Below are positions 1 to 9,165 of a DNA stretch of 64,000 nucleotides, piece by piece. The DNA is from an uncultured Bacteroidales bacterium (GTDB lineage: Bacteria > Bacteroidota > Bacteroidia > Bacteroidales > UBA932), in the NCBI GenBank assembly GCA_900319975.1, contig ONQP01000008.1:1-64000 (forward strand), written 5' to 3'. Every line of letters begins with the position of its first letter. The first letter of the stretch is position 1. Position numbers and translations under genes: made by a program. Below the pieces are notes generated by a model. That model did not search any database and had not been told where the DNA came from. It was given only the letters and a program-made list of their open reading frames with translations.

Positions 1-1140
<1,140 letters not shown>

Positions 1141-1225
1141 TTAAACGTTAAATTGGTATCCGAAAGATAGCAAGAAAGGAACCGCGGGGATGTCACGATT
1201 CCGTCAAAAGATTCAAGAATTGGTT

Positions 1226-2530
1226 TCAGCGGCTGCAGACGAGCAGCACGGCGGTGCCATCCGCGAGCCGGCAGGCGAAGATATGGACGTCGCCGCCCGG
1301 GGCGACGCCGAGCTTCTTGCGGAGGGCGTCGCTGCCCAGCGGCAGGTTGCGCGCGGTCACCTCCGCGCGGGGGTACTGGCGCTTCAGCTGCCTGAACGCC
1401 GCCGCCCCGAAAGGCAGCACTTCCTGCACGTGCCATGCTTTGAAGAAAGGTGCCGCTTCTCCCAGGTAAAGGTGCGTCGAAGGCGCCAGCTTCCGCAGCC
1501 CCCAGCGGGCGCAGGGCAGCTTGAAGGCCCCGGCCTTGAGCAGCGCCGGGCAGGGCTCCAGCAGCGTGTCGCCCGCCTGCACCCCCGCCGCATACACCGC
1601 CTCCGCCTCCCGCTCCTCCGTCGCCCGGAAGCAGAATAGCCCTTCCTGCTGAACGTCAGCGGCAAACTGACCGGTAAGCATTGCTACGATGATTTGCGGT
1701 TCGGCGGGTTCGGCGTCACGGACCAGCAGGCAGAGCAGTTCTTTGACTTCGCCGTCGCTCTCGACCACGTGGATCTCCCGCAAGGTGGGGCCGAGCCGGC
1801 CGGCGAGCATCGCGAGGTCGGCCATCGGCGAAAGCTTCAGCAACACGACCGGCGCCTTGCGCAGCAACATCGGCAGCAGCGTGAGAATGTCCGGCGTACA
1901 GTCCTCCAGCAGGAAGACCTTGCGCCCGGCGGCGCTCCTGCGCGCGGGATCGGCATAGATCAGGTCCGCCTCCGGCAGCTCCGTCTCCGGCGTCACGGTC
2001 TCGTTGCGGACCTCGATATTGTCCGCCCCCAGCTTCGCGAAATTGCGCGCCGCCGCGGCCGCCAGCTCCGCATTCTGCTCGAAATACATCACCCGCTCCG
2101 CCATCCGCGAAAACGCCCAGCTGTCCACCCCCAGCCCTCCCGTCAAATCCAGCAGAAGGTGTAGTTGCTTTGCCGGTTCAGGCAGTGCTCCCGCAAACCA
2201 GTGGCCACCCATGGCCACCTGAGATGGGGCTCCGCCCCAAACCCCTGCGCCCCTCAAGTCCCTTTCCAACTTTTGTTCACAAAAGTCACGGGACCGGGCC
2301 GGTCGGCTGATGCCGACTTCTAAGCCACCGCACGAAAGGTTTGCGGGAGCAGCTGCCTGACCGGCAAGTAACGCCTTGTAGGAGGCTGTCGCGGACGACG
2401 AACACTGTTCCAGGGCGAGCGCGGACGGGATCTCGATCCCGGCGGCCGCCCACGCAGGCAACTTGTGGGCGACCTTCTGCGCCCGGCCCTCGTCCAGACT
2501 GGACAGGATATCCGCAAAACTCCGTTTCAT
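1226..2530 (-). CDS. SAM-dependent methyltransferase with C-terminal THUMP-like domain, carrying an in-frame palindromic insertion
   Basis: The start MKRSFADIL at 2530 is preferred; the frame stays open upstream to 2647, but that extension overlaps the divergent mutase promoter and looks non-coding. The protein is 434 aa. It has the conserved N-terminal EQCSS motif, a Rossmann SAM-binding loop (LLDLTGGLGVD), the DPARR motif of this Bacteroidota family and a THUMP-like C-terminus, so it probably methylates RNA; the target is unknown. Between YKALLAG and LLLDLTGG, which as I recall the family are normally only a few residues apart, lie about 66 extra residues encoded by a 198-bp inverted-repeat element (2170-2367) that keeps the frame open. 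A minus-strand TACTTTTG box lies at 2536-2543, only 5 nt before the start. Confidence 0.85.
   Translation of the reverse strand: MKRSFADILSSLDEGRAQKVAHKLPAWAAAGIEIPSALALEQCSSSATASYKALLAGQAAAPANLSCGGLEVGISRPARSRDFCEQKLERDLRGAGVWGGAPSQVAMGGHWFAGALPEPAKQLHLLLDLTGGLGVDSWAFSRMAERVMYFEQNAELAAAAARNFAKLGADNIEVRNETVTPETELPEADLIYADPARRSAAGRKVFLLEDCTPDILTLLPMLLRKAPVVLLKLSPMADLAMLAGRLGPTLREIHVVESDGEVKELLCLLVRDAEPAEPQIIVAMLTGQFAADVQQEGLFCFRATEEREAEAVYAAGVQAGDTLLEPCPALLKAGAFKLPCARWGLRKLAPSTHLYLGEAAPFFKAWHVQEVLPFGAAAFRQLKRQYPRAEVTARNLPLGSDALRKKLGVAPGGDVHIFACRLADGTAVLLVCSR
2170..2367. repeat. 198-bp palindromic (MITE/RPE-like) element inserted in frame in the methyltransferase gene
   Basis: The two ends (2170-2199 and 2338-2367) are 30-nt inverted repeats that match along their length except for two single-base indels. 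Inside are several perfect hairpins: 2201-2207 with 2212-2218, 2226-2230 with 2234-2238, 2269-2275 with 2280-2286, and 2302-2307 with 2312-2317. The length, 198 bp, is exactly 66 codons. No transposase is encoded. No second copy was seen in this window. Confidence 0.8.
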
Positions 2531-2590
2531 CGGTGCAAAAGTAACACTTTCCCTGAATTTTCTTATCTTTACAAACAAATACAAAACCTC

Positions 2591-4255
2591 ATGAAAGAAT
2601 TTGAACAGAGAGCCCAGGCGTGGCTCGACGGCGACTTCGACCAGCAAACCAAAATCGCCATCCTCCAGCTACGCGGAAACGACCCCGCGGGCTTCGAAGA
2701 TGCCTTCTATAAAAACCTTGAATTCGGAACCGGCGGCCTGCGCGGCATCATGGGCGTAGGCACCAACCGCATGAACCGCTACACGGTCGGCATGGCCACG
2801 CAAGGCCTCGCCAACTACATCCTGAGCCACTGCAACAACGACGACCCCAAAGTCGTCATCTCCTACGACTCCCGCAACAACAGCAAAGAGTTCGCCCGCA
2901 TCACCGCCGACGTCCTCTCCGCCAACGGCATCCACGTCTACGTCTTCGACAACATCCGCCCGACGCCCGAAATGAGCTACGCCGTGCGCCTCAAGGGAGC
3001 CGTGGCCGGCGTCATGATCACCGCCTCCCACAACCCCAAGGAATACAACGGCTACAAAGTCAGCTGGTCCGACGGCGGCCAGGTGACCGCCCCCGTCGAC
3101 AAAGACATCGTAGCCGAAGTGGCCAAAATCACCGACCCCTCCATGGTCAAATTCGAGGCCGGCCTGCGCTGCGGCGAGATCGAAGCCATCGGCGCCGACG
3201 TCGACGAACAATACCTCCGCGACCTCCTCTCCCTGAGCCTCAGCCCCGAACTCTGCCAGAAACACGGCGACCTCAAGATCGTCTACACCCCGCTCCACGG
3301 CTGCGGCGTCCGGATGATCCCCGAACTCCTCAAGCGCAAAGGCTTCAAGAACATCATCCACGTCCCCGACCAGGACATCTCCGACGGCGATTTCCCGACG
3401 GTCGTCTCCCCGAACCCCGAAGAGCCTGCGGCGCTCAAGATGGCCCTCGACAAGGCCGACGCCACCGGCGCTGACCTCGTGATGGGCTCCGACCCCGACG
3501 CCGACCGCCTCGGCATCGCCGTGCGCGACGACGAAGGCAAGATGGTCCTCTTCAACGGCAACCAGACCGCCTCGCTGCTGACCTACTACATCCTGAAGCG
3601 CTGGCAGGAGCTGGGCAAGCTCGGCCCGGGCAAGTACGTGGTCAAGACCATCGTCACCACCGAGCTGATCACCGACATCTGCAAGGCCTTCGACGTACCG
3701 GTCTACAACGTCCTCACGGGCTTCAAATACATCGCCGAAGTCGTCAAGCGCAAAGAAGCCGAAGGCGGCGAATTCATCTGCGGCGGCGAAGAGAGCTACG
3801 GCTTCAACGTCGGCCAGTTCGTCCGCGACAAGGACGCGCAGGTGGCCGCGATGATGGTGGCCGAATGCGCCGCCTGGGCGGCTGAACAGGGCCTTTCGCT
3901 CTACCAGCTGATGCAGCGCATCTACCAGGAATACGGCTACCGCAAGGAAGGCCTCGTGTCCGTGGTCCGCAAGGGCATCTCCGGCGCCCGCGAGATCCAG
4001 CAGATGATGGCGGACTTCCGCGCCAACCCGCCCAAGGAGCTCTGCGGCTCACCGGTCACGCAGGTGATCGACTACCTCGAGCCCGAGAAGACCGGCCAGC
4101 CGTCCTCCAACGTCCTCCAGTTCTTCGACGCGGCCGGCGACGTCGTGTCCGTCCGCCCGTCCGGCACCGAGCCCAAGATCAAGTTCTACTTCGGCGCCAA
4201 GGGCGATGACGCCGACGCCAAGATCGCCGCCCTCAAGGAACAGTTCTGCCAATAG
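2591..4255 (+). CDS. Phosphoglucomutase/phosphomannomutase, alpha-D-phosphohexomutase family
   Basis: The start is the ATG at 2591 (MKEFEQRAQAW); the frame is open further upstream but that part overlaps the divergent gene. The protein is 554 aa, typical for the long phosphoglucomutase type. All four family signatures are visible: TASHNP with the phosphorylated Ser146, metal-binding DPDADR from residue 301, the sugar-selecting GGEESYG near residue 400, and the phosphate-binding RPSGTEPK near the C-terminus. GEESYG with this length points to glucose-1-phosphate to glucose-6-phosphate conversion, with mannose phosphates possible. It is cytosolic. It would feed Glc-1-P from the GH94 phosphorylase of the PUL into glycolysis (inference). 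A TATCTTTA box, one base off consensus, lies about 20 nt upstream of the start. Confidence 0.93.
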   Translation: MKEFEQRAQAWLDGDFDQQTKIAILQLRGNDPAGFEDAFYKNLEFGTGGLRGIMGVGTNRMNRYTVGMATQGLANYILSHCNNDDPKVVISYDSRNNSKEFARITADVLSANGIHVYVFDNIRPTPEMSYAVRLKGAVAGVMITASHNPKEYNGYKVSWSDGGQVTAPVDKDIVAEVAKITDPSMVKFEAGLRCGEIEAIGADVDEQYLRDLLSLSLSPELCQKHGDLKIVYTPLHGCGVRMIPELLKRKGFKNIIHVPDQDISDGDFPTVVSPNPEEPAALKMALDKADATGADLVMGSDPDADRLGIAVRDDEGKMVLFNGNQTASLLTYYILKRWQELGKLGPGKYVVKTIVTTELITDICKAFDVPVYNVLTGFKYIAEVVKRKEAEGGEFICGGEESYGFNVGQFVRDKDAQVAAMMVAECAAWAAEQGLSLYQLMQRIYQEYGYRKEGLVSVVRKGISGAREIQQMMADFRANPPKELCGSPVTQVIDYLEPEKTGQPSSNVLQFFDAAGDVVSVRPSGTEPKIKFYFGAKGDDADAKIAALKEQFCQ

Positions 4256-4281
4256 ACTATAACCCCTTAATTCAACCACAT

Positions 4282-4737
4282 ATGGCAAACATCAGTGATC
4301 TTATCATGCAGCAGGTGAAAGCCGCCGTCGGTGGTGTGCAAGTGCCTGCAGATGCCCAGAGCAAGCTCATCGAAGGCATGTCCTCCTCGGTGCTCGGCAG
4401 TCTGACCCAGACCGTCGCCAAGCCCGGCGGAGCGGACCTCATCAAGTCCCTCCTCTCCGGCAAGACCAGCGCCGCATCCAGCCCGGTCACCCAGTTGGCC
4501 GGCAACCTCTTCACCAAGAACGTCCTGAGCAAGCTCAACCTGGGTTCCGCCCTCAACGGCACCCTCTCCGGACTGATTCCGGGCGTGATGGGCAAACTCT
4601 CCTCCGTGATCGCTGACCGCGACGGCGACGGCGATGTCGACCTCAACGACATCCTCCTCTCGCTCAAGGGCGGTTCCGGCGGTGGTATCCTGGGTGCCGC
4701 TACAGGCATCCTGGGTGGACTTTTCAAGAAGAAATAA
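4282..4737 (+). CDS. Small protein with an EF-hand/dockerin-like calcium loop
   Basis: A 151-residue protein starting 26 bp after the mutase and ending at a terminator. No signal peptide is seen. The body is Leu/Ser/Gly-rich with predicted helices, and near residues 114-125 carries DRDGDGDVDLND, a textbook EF-hand-type calcium-binding loop with Asp at alternating positions. The end is Gly-rich and hydrophobic (GGGILGAATGILGGLFKKK), like a short membrane-associating tail. I do not recognise a named family beyond the calcium loop. Codon use matches its neighbours and the spacing suggests co-transcription with the mutase. Confidence 0.8.
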   Translation: MANISDLIMQQVKAAVGGVQVPADAQSKLIEGMSSSVLGSLTQTVAKPGGADLIKSLLSGKTSAASSPVTQLAGNLFTKNVLSKLNLGSALNGTLSGLIPGVMGKLSSVIADRDGDGDVDLNDILLSLKGGSGGGILGAATGILGGLFKKK

Positions 4738-4754
4738 GGGTTCTACCCGTACAG

Positions 4755-4784
4755 AAAGGGCCGGAGTCATCCGGCCTTTTTTCA
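4755..4784. terminator. Bidirectional intrinsic terminator between the EF-hand gene and nth
   Basis: GGCCGG (4759-4764) pairs with CCGGCC (4771-4776) across a 6-nt loop; an A-rich run precedes it and six T follow, so it can act in both directions. The two flanking genes converge on it. Confidence 0.85.
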
Positions 4785-5420
4785 TTTTCCGCGCTCCGCG
4801 AAATCCTTGCACCAGGCAGTCAGGGGGCACTCGGCGCATTTCGGCTTCAGGGCCGTGCAGACATAGCGCCCGTGCAGGATCAGCCAGTGGTGAGCGATTG
4901 GCCGGAGCTCCTCCGGCGTGTGCTTCTCCAGGTCCAGTTCCACGGCGCGGGGCGTCGTGCCGCGGGAGAGCCCCAGGCGGCGCGACACGCGGAACACGTG
5001 CGTGTCCACGGCGATGACCGGCTCGCCCCAGGTGATGGAGGCCACCACGTTGGCCGTCTTGCGGCCCACGCCGGGCAGGCTCATCAGCGCGTCCACGTCC
5101 GTGGGGACCTGTCCGCCGAAGTCGGCCGTCAGCCGCCGCGCCATCCCGACGAGGTGGCGCGCCTTGTTGTTGGGATAGGAGATCGAGCGGATGAGCTCGA
5201 AGACGTCCTCCTCGGAAGCCTCCGCGAGGGCTTCGGGGGTGGGGTAGGCGGAGAAAAGGGCGGGCGTGGTCATGTTGACGCGCCGGTCGGTGCACTGCGC
5301 CGACAGGATCACGGCCACCAGCAGCTGGTAGGGGGAATCGAAATGCAGCTCGGACTCGGCGATCGGGACGTTGTCCCGGAAATAGCCGAGGATGGCGTCG
5401 TAGCGCTGCTTCAGCGTCAT
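4782..5420 (-). CDS. nth: Endonuclease III, DNA glycosylase/AP lyase
   Basis: A 212-aa protein, the usual size. It removes oxidised pyrimidines in base excision repair. The helix-hairpin-helix motif with the catalytic Lys is seen in LPGVGRKTANVV, the catalytic Asp in VDTHVFRVSRRLG, and the 4Fe-4S cluster motif C-x6-C-x2-C-x5-C at the C-terminus (CTALKPKCAECPLTAWC). The ATG at 5418-5420 overlaps the stop of the upstream ftsE-like gene as ATGA, so the two are translationally coupled. The longer frame upstream of 5420 is a shadow of the ftsE gene. Confidence 0.97.
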   Translation of the reverse strand: MTLKQRYDAILGYFRDNVPIAESELHFDSPYQLLVAVILSAQCTDRRVNMTTPALFSAYPTPEALAEASEEDVFELIRSISYPNNKARHLVGMARRLTADFGGQVPTDVDALMSLPGVGRKTANVVASITWGEPVIAVDTHVFRVSRRLGLSRGTTPRAVELDLEKHTPEELRPIAHHWLILHGRYVCTALKPKCAECPLTAWCKDFAERGK

Positions 5421-6106
5421 AGCGTGATCTCCCGGCAGGTCTCGTCGCGGGTCTCGAACACGCGGCCGGGGAAGCGCGTGCAGATGCTGCGGTTGTGCGT
5501 GACCATCACGATGGCCGTGCCCTGCTCGCGGTTGATCTGCTGCAGGAGCTGGAGGATGCCCTCCGCCGTCTCGTCGTCGAGGTTGCCGGTGGGCTCGTCC
5601 GCCAGGATGACGGCCGGGTTGTTGAGGATGGCGCGGGCGATGGCGATGCGCTGCTGCTCTCCGCCGGAGAGCTGGTGCGGCATCTTGTGCGCCTTGGTGG
5701 TCATGTCCACGGCCTCCAGCACCTCGCCGATGCGCTTGTGGATCGCGGAAGCGTCCTTCCAGCCCGTGGCCTTGAGCACGAAAGCGAGGTTGTCCTCCAC
5801 GCTGCGGTCCATCAGCAGCTGGAAATCCTGGAAGACGACGCCGATCCTGCGGCGCAGGTGTGGCACTTCTTTTGCGCGAAGGCGCTTCAGGTCGTAGCCG
5901 CAAACCTCGCCGGAACCCTTTGCAAGCGGGTTTTCGGCCGTAATCGTGCGGAAGATCGAGGTCTTGCCGCTGCCCACCTTGCCGATGATGTATACGACCT
6001 GGCCGGGATAGACCTGCAGGTCAAGACCGTAGACGACAATGTTGTCCTCTCCGCCGAGGATGTCCGCGCCGGAGAAGGAGATGAGGGGAGCGCTGTTTTC
6101 TTCCAT
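5417..6106 (-). CDS. ftsE: FtsE-type ABC transporter ATP-binding protein
   Basis: A 229-aa nucleotide-binding subunit. Walker A is GKVGSGKTS, the signature LSGGEQQRIAIARA, Walker B VILADEPTGNLD, followed by the switch His in VTHN. Size and lack of extra domains fit FtsE, which with FtsX controls peptidoglycan hydrolases at division. No ftsX is adjacent, so a LolD/MacB-like role cannot be excluded. The start MEENSAPLISF at 6106 is chosen because the longer frame would run into the divergent TPR gene and lacks homology. A TATATTTG box lies upstream on the minus strand (6137-6144). The stop overlaps the nth start. Confidence 0.85.
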   Translation of the reverse strand: MEENSAPLISFSGADILGGEDNIVVYGLDLQVYPGQVVYIIGKVGSGKTSIFRTITAENPLAKGSGEVCGYDLKRLRAKEVPHLRRRIGVVFQDFQLLMDRSVEDNLAFVLKATGWKDASAIHKRIGEVLEAVDMTTKAHKMPHQLSGGEQQRIAIARAILNNPAVILADEPTGNLDDETAEGILQLLQQINREQGTAIVMVTHNRSICTRFPGRVFETRDETCREITL

Positions 6107-6136
6107 GCCGAGGGTGAAAAAGTTGGATGTTCCCTG

Positions 6137-6165
6137 CAAATATAGCGCAAAAATGAGTAAATTTG
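6137..6165. promoter_or_regulatory. Divergent Bacteroidota-type promoters for the ftsE-like and TPR genes
   Basis: Within the 82-bp gap there is a minus-strand TATATTTG (6137-6144) facing the ftsE-like gene and a plus-strand TAAATTTG (6158-6165) 23 nt before the TPR gene. Both fit TAnnTTTG. No good -33 element was found for either. Confidence 0.6.
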
Positions 6166-6188
6166 TAATCTTGGAAACAGAATAACAT

Positions 6189-9161
6189 ATGAGACTGAAA
6201 ACACTGGTGACCACCCTTCTCGCCGCCGCGATCCTCGCGCCCGGACTGGGCGCCGCCCCCTCCGGGGACGGGAAGACCTGGCAGCAGGCGATGCGCCTCT
6301 ACGGGAACGGGATGTACGAACAGGCCCGGATTCTGTTCGCTTCGATGCCCGACGGTCCGCTGACCGACGCCTACGAAGTGCTCTGCGCCCTCAAGATGCA
6401 GACGGACGACTACCCCGAACTGCTTTCGGCCTACCGGCTGCGCTATCCGTCCTCCCGCCTGTCCGGCACGCTGCATTTCGAGCAGGGACGGATCCTCTTC
6501 GACCAGGGCAAGTATCAGCAGGCTGCCTCCGAGTTCTCCTTCGTCAGCTCTTCCGACCTGACGGATGCCGAAATGTCCGAATATATCTTCAAGTGCGGCT
6601 ATTCCGCCTTCAGCCTGGGACACTACCTCGAGGCCTCGCAGTTCTTCACCCTGCTGGAATCGCTCCCGCAGTCGGACTACACGGCCCCGGGACGCTATTT
6701 CACGGGCGTGATGCTCTACGAAGGCAAGCAGTTCGCCGAGGCGGAGGCCAACTTCTGGAAGGCCTCGGCCGATCCGCGCTTCCAGGCGCTGACGGACTTC
6801 TACATCGTGGACTGCGAGTTCAACCAGAAGAACTATGACTTCGTCATCCGCGAGGGCTCGCGCATCTACGACTCCCTGCCCGCCGGGCGGCGCGAGCGCG
6901 TGGCGCGGCAGCTGTCCGAGGCCTACCTGATCAAGGGCGACAAGGACAAGGCCCGCGAATACTACGACGACCTCTCGCACGAGGGGATGAACCGCAAGGA
7001 CTACTTCTACGCCGGCACGGTGCTCTATTCCGTGGACGACTACGCCGGCGCCATCGAGAATTTCACGAAGATGGGCGACCGCTCCGACTCGCTCGGACAG
7101 GTCGCCAACTACCACCTCGCCAACGCCTACCTGCGCACGCACGACCAGGTGTCCGCGATGCAGGCGTTCCAGGACGCTTCTTCGGTCGATTTCGACCCCG
7201 AGATCACGGAAGACGCGGCGTTCAACTTCGCCAAGCTTGTCTTCGACCTCAACAAGGACACGTCGGGCTTCGCCCGCTACATCGAGCGCTGGTCCACCAA
7301 GGCCCGCGGCGACCAGATCTACGGCTACATGGCCCTGGCCGCCCTCGTGGACAAGGACTACGCCGGGGCGGTGGAGGCCTATGACAACATCGAGGAGCTG
7401 ACGCCCGACATGCTCAGCAACTACACCAAGGCGAACTTCCTGCGCGGCGAGCAGCTCTTCGACAGCGGCTCCTACCGCGACGCGATCCCGTTCTTCCGGG
7501 CCACGGCCTACTACGTGCCCCGGACCGACCGCTTCAACCAGCTCGCCCGCTACTGGATGGGCGAGGCCAGCTACCGCGCCGGCTTCTATCCCGACGCGCA
7601 GAAGACCTTCACCGAGCTGCACAACGCCGCCGCGCTGGACAGCTACGCCGAGGGCCGGCTGCTGCCCTACAACATCGGCTACAGCTATTTCAAGGCGGGG
7701 GACTACGCCAGCGCCGCCCGCTGGTTCGACAGCTATGTCGCGTCCGGCGACGCCCTGGCGCGCGAGGACGCGATGAACCGCCGGGCGGACTGCGACTTCG
7801 CCCGCCGGGACTACAAGGCCGCCATCGCCTCCTACCAGAAGGTGATGACGGAATTCTTCAGTCCCGACAACATCTATCCCTACTACCAGCAGGCGGTCGC
7901 GTACGGCCTGGCCGGCGACAAGCGCCGCAAGGTCTCCACGCTGCTGCACATCGAGGACGCCACCGCGGGCGTGCCGCTCTACGACGAGGCGCTCTACGAG
8001 CTCGGCCGCGCGCAGATGGACCTGAAGAACAACAACGACGCCGTGCGCACCTTCACCCGGCTGCGCCGCAACACCAAAGACAATACCTACGTGGCCCGGG
8101 CGCTGATCGGCCTGGGCATGGTGCACCGCAACATGTCCAGCTACGACGAGGCGCTGGAGAGCTACAAGGAGGTCGTCTCCCTGATGCCCAACAGCGAATA
8201 CGCCGAGGAGGCGATGAGCGCCATCGAGTCGATCTACCAGGCCCGGCGCCAGCCGGAGAAGTTCCTCGAATACGTGGAGCAGAACTCCCTCGCGCAGAGC
8301 CGCAGCGACGCCGACCGCGAAAAGATGTATTTCAACACGGCCGAGCAGCTCTACCTGGCGGCCAACCACCAGCAGGCCGTGGCGACGCTGCGCAAGTACC
8401 TCGAAGACTATCCGACCGGCGAGGACCGGCCGCAGGCGGAATTCTACCTGGCCGAGTGCTACAACGCCCTGGGCGAGAAGGAGAAGGCCGTGGAGCACTA
8501 CGCGGCGGCCGCCTCCGGCGAGTCCGCGTATTCCTTCACGGAGATGTCCCGCCTCCGTTATGCGGATCTCTCCTATGGCCTGGAGCGCTATCAGGACGCC
8601 TATGCCGGCTATGAGCAGCTGCTCAACACGGCGCGGATGGACGCCAACAAGCTCGCCGCCCGGGTGGGCATGATGCGCGCCGCCTACCGCTGCAAGGACT
8701 ACGCGGCGGCCATCGCCGCGTCCGACGCGGTGGCCGCGCAGCGCGGTCTCGCCGCGGACGTGCGCCGGGAGGCGACCTACGTCAAGGCCAAGGCCAGCCT
8801 GGCGTCGTCGAAGCGCGACCAGGCGCTGGCCCTGTTCCGCCAGCTGGGCGAGGATCCGTCCTCGGCCATCGGCGCGGAATCCCGCTACCTGGTGATCCAG
8901 TCCCTCTACGATACGGGCAAGTTCGACGCCATCGACAACGAAGTCTATTCCTTCTCACAGAAGGCCGGGGACCAGTCCTACTGGCTGGCGCGCGCCTATG
9001 TCGTGCTGGGCGATTCCTTCGCCGAGCGCGGCCAGTATGCGCAGGCCAAGGCCACCTTCGAAAGCATCCGCGACGGCTACGAGCCGGCCTCGGGTGCCGA
9101 CGACATCGCCGATGCCGTGCGGATGCGGCTGGAGCGTCTTTCCACATTAATGCAAGAGTAA
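6189..9161 (+). CDS. Large periplasmic tetratricopeptide-repeat protein
   Basis: 990 aa with an N-terminal signal peptide (MRLKTLVTTLLAAAILAPGLGAAP) and then TPR-like helical repeats along almost the whole length; recurring patterns such as A-xx-FxxA and YxxAxxxY appear about every 34 residues. It lacks any enzymatic motif. It is followed after 4 bp by an outer-membrane barrel gene, a pairing also known in other Bacteroidales, so the two may form an envelope scaffold or assembly complex (inference). Like other TPR proteins it is expected to mediate protein-protein contacts. The start is supported by the signal peptide and by the -7 box 23 nt upstream. Confidence 0.85.
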   Translation: MRLKTLVTTLLAAAILAPGLGAAPSGDGKTWQQAMRLYGNGMYEQARILFASMPDGPLTDAYEVLCALKMQTDDYPELLSAYRLRYPSSRLSGTLHFEQGRILFDQGKYQQAASEFSFVSSSDLTDAEMSEYIFKCGYSAFSLGHYLEASQFFTLLESLPQSDYTAPGRYFTGVMLYEGKQFAEAEANFWKASADPRFQALTDFYIVDCEFNQKNYDFVIREGSRIYDSLPAGRRERVARQLSEAYLIKGDKDKAREYYDDLSHEGMNRKDYFYAGTVLYSVDDYAGAIENFTKMGDRSDSLGQVANYHLANAYLRTHDQVSAMQAFQDASSVDFDPEITEDAAFNFAKLVFDLNKDTSGFARYIERWSTKARGDQIYGYMALAALVDKDYAGAVEAYDNIEELTPDMLSNYTKANFLRGEQLFDSGSYRDAIPFFRATAYYVPRTDRFNQLARYWMGEASYRAGFYPDAQKTFTELHNAAALDSYAEGRLLPYNIGYSYFKAGDYASAARWFDSYVASGDALAREDAMNRRADCDFARRDYKAAIASYQKVMTEFFSPDNIYPYYQQAVAYGLAGDKRRKVSTLLHIEDATAGVPLYDEALYELGRAQMDLKNNNDAVRTFTRLRRNTKDNTYVARALIGLGMVHRNMSSYDEALESYKEVVSLMPNSEYAEEAMSAIESIYQARRQPEKFLEYVEQNSLAQSRSDADREKMYFNTAEQLYLAANHQQAVATLRKYLEDYPTGEDRPQAEFYLAECYNALGEKEKAVEHYAAAASGESAYSFTEMSRLRYADLSYGLERYQDAYAGYEQLLNTARMDANKLAARVGMMRAAYRCKDYAAAIAASDAVAAQRGLAADVRREATYVKAKASLASSKRDQALALFRQLGEDPSSAIGAESRYLVIQSLYDTGKFDAIDNEVYSFSQKAGDQSYWLARAYVVLGDSFAERGQYAQAKATFESIRDGYEPASGADDIADAVRMRLERLSTLMQE

Positions 9162-9165
9162 GCGT

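Noticed and set aside
6021..8498. Long minus-strand frame opposite the TPR gene (similar cases at 8782-10875 and 10811-12892)
   Set aside because: High-GC antisense shadows; they span several real plus-strand genes and promoter gaps and lack family motifs.
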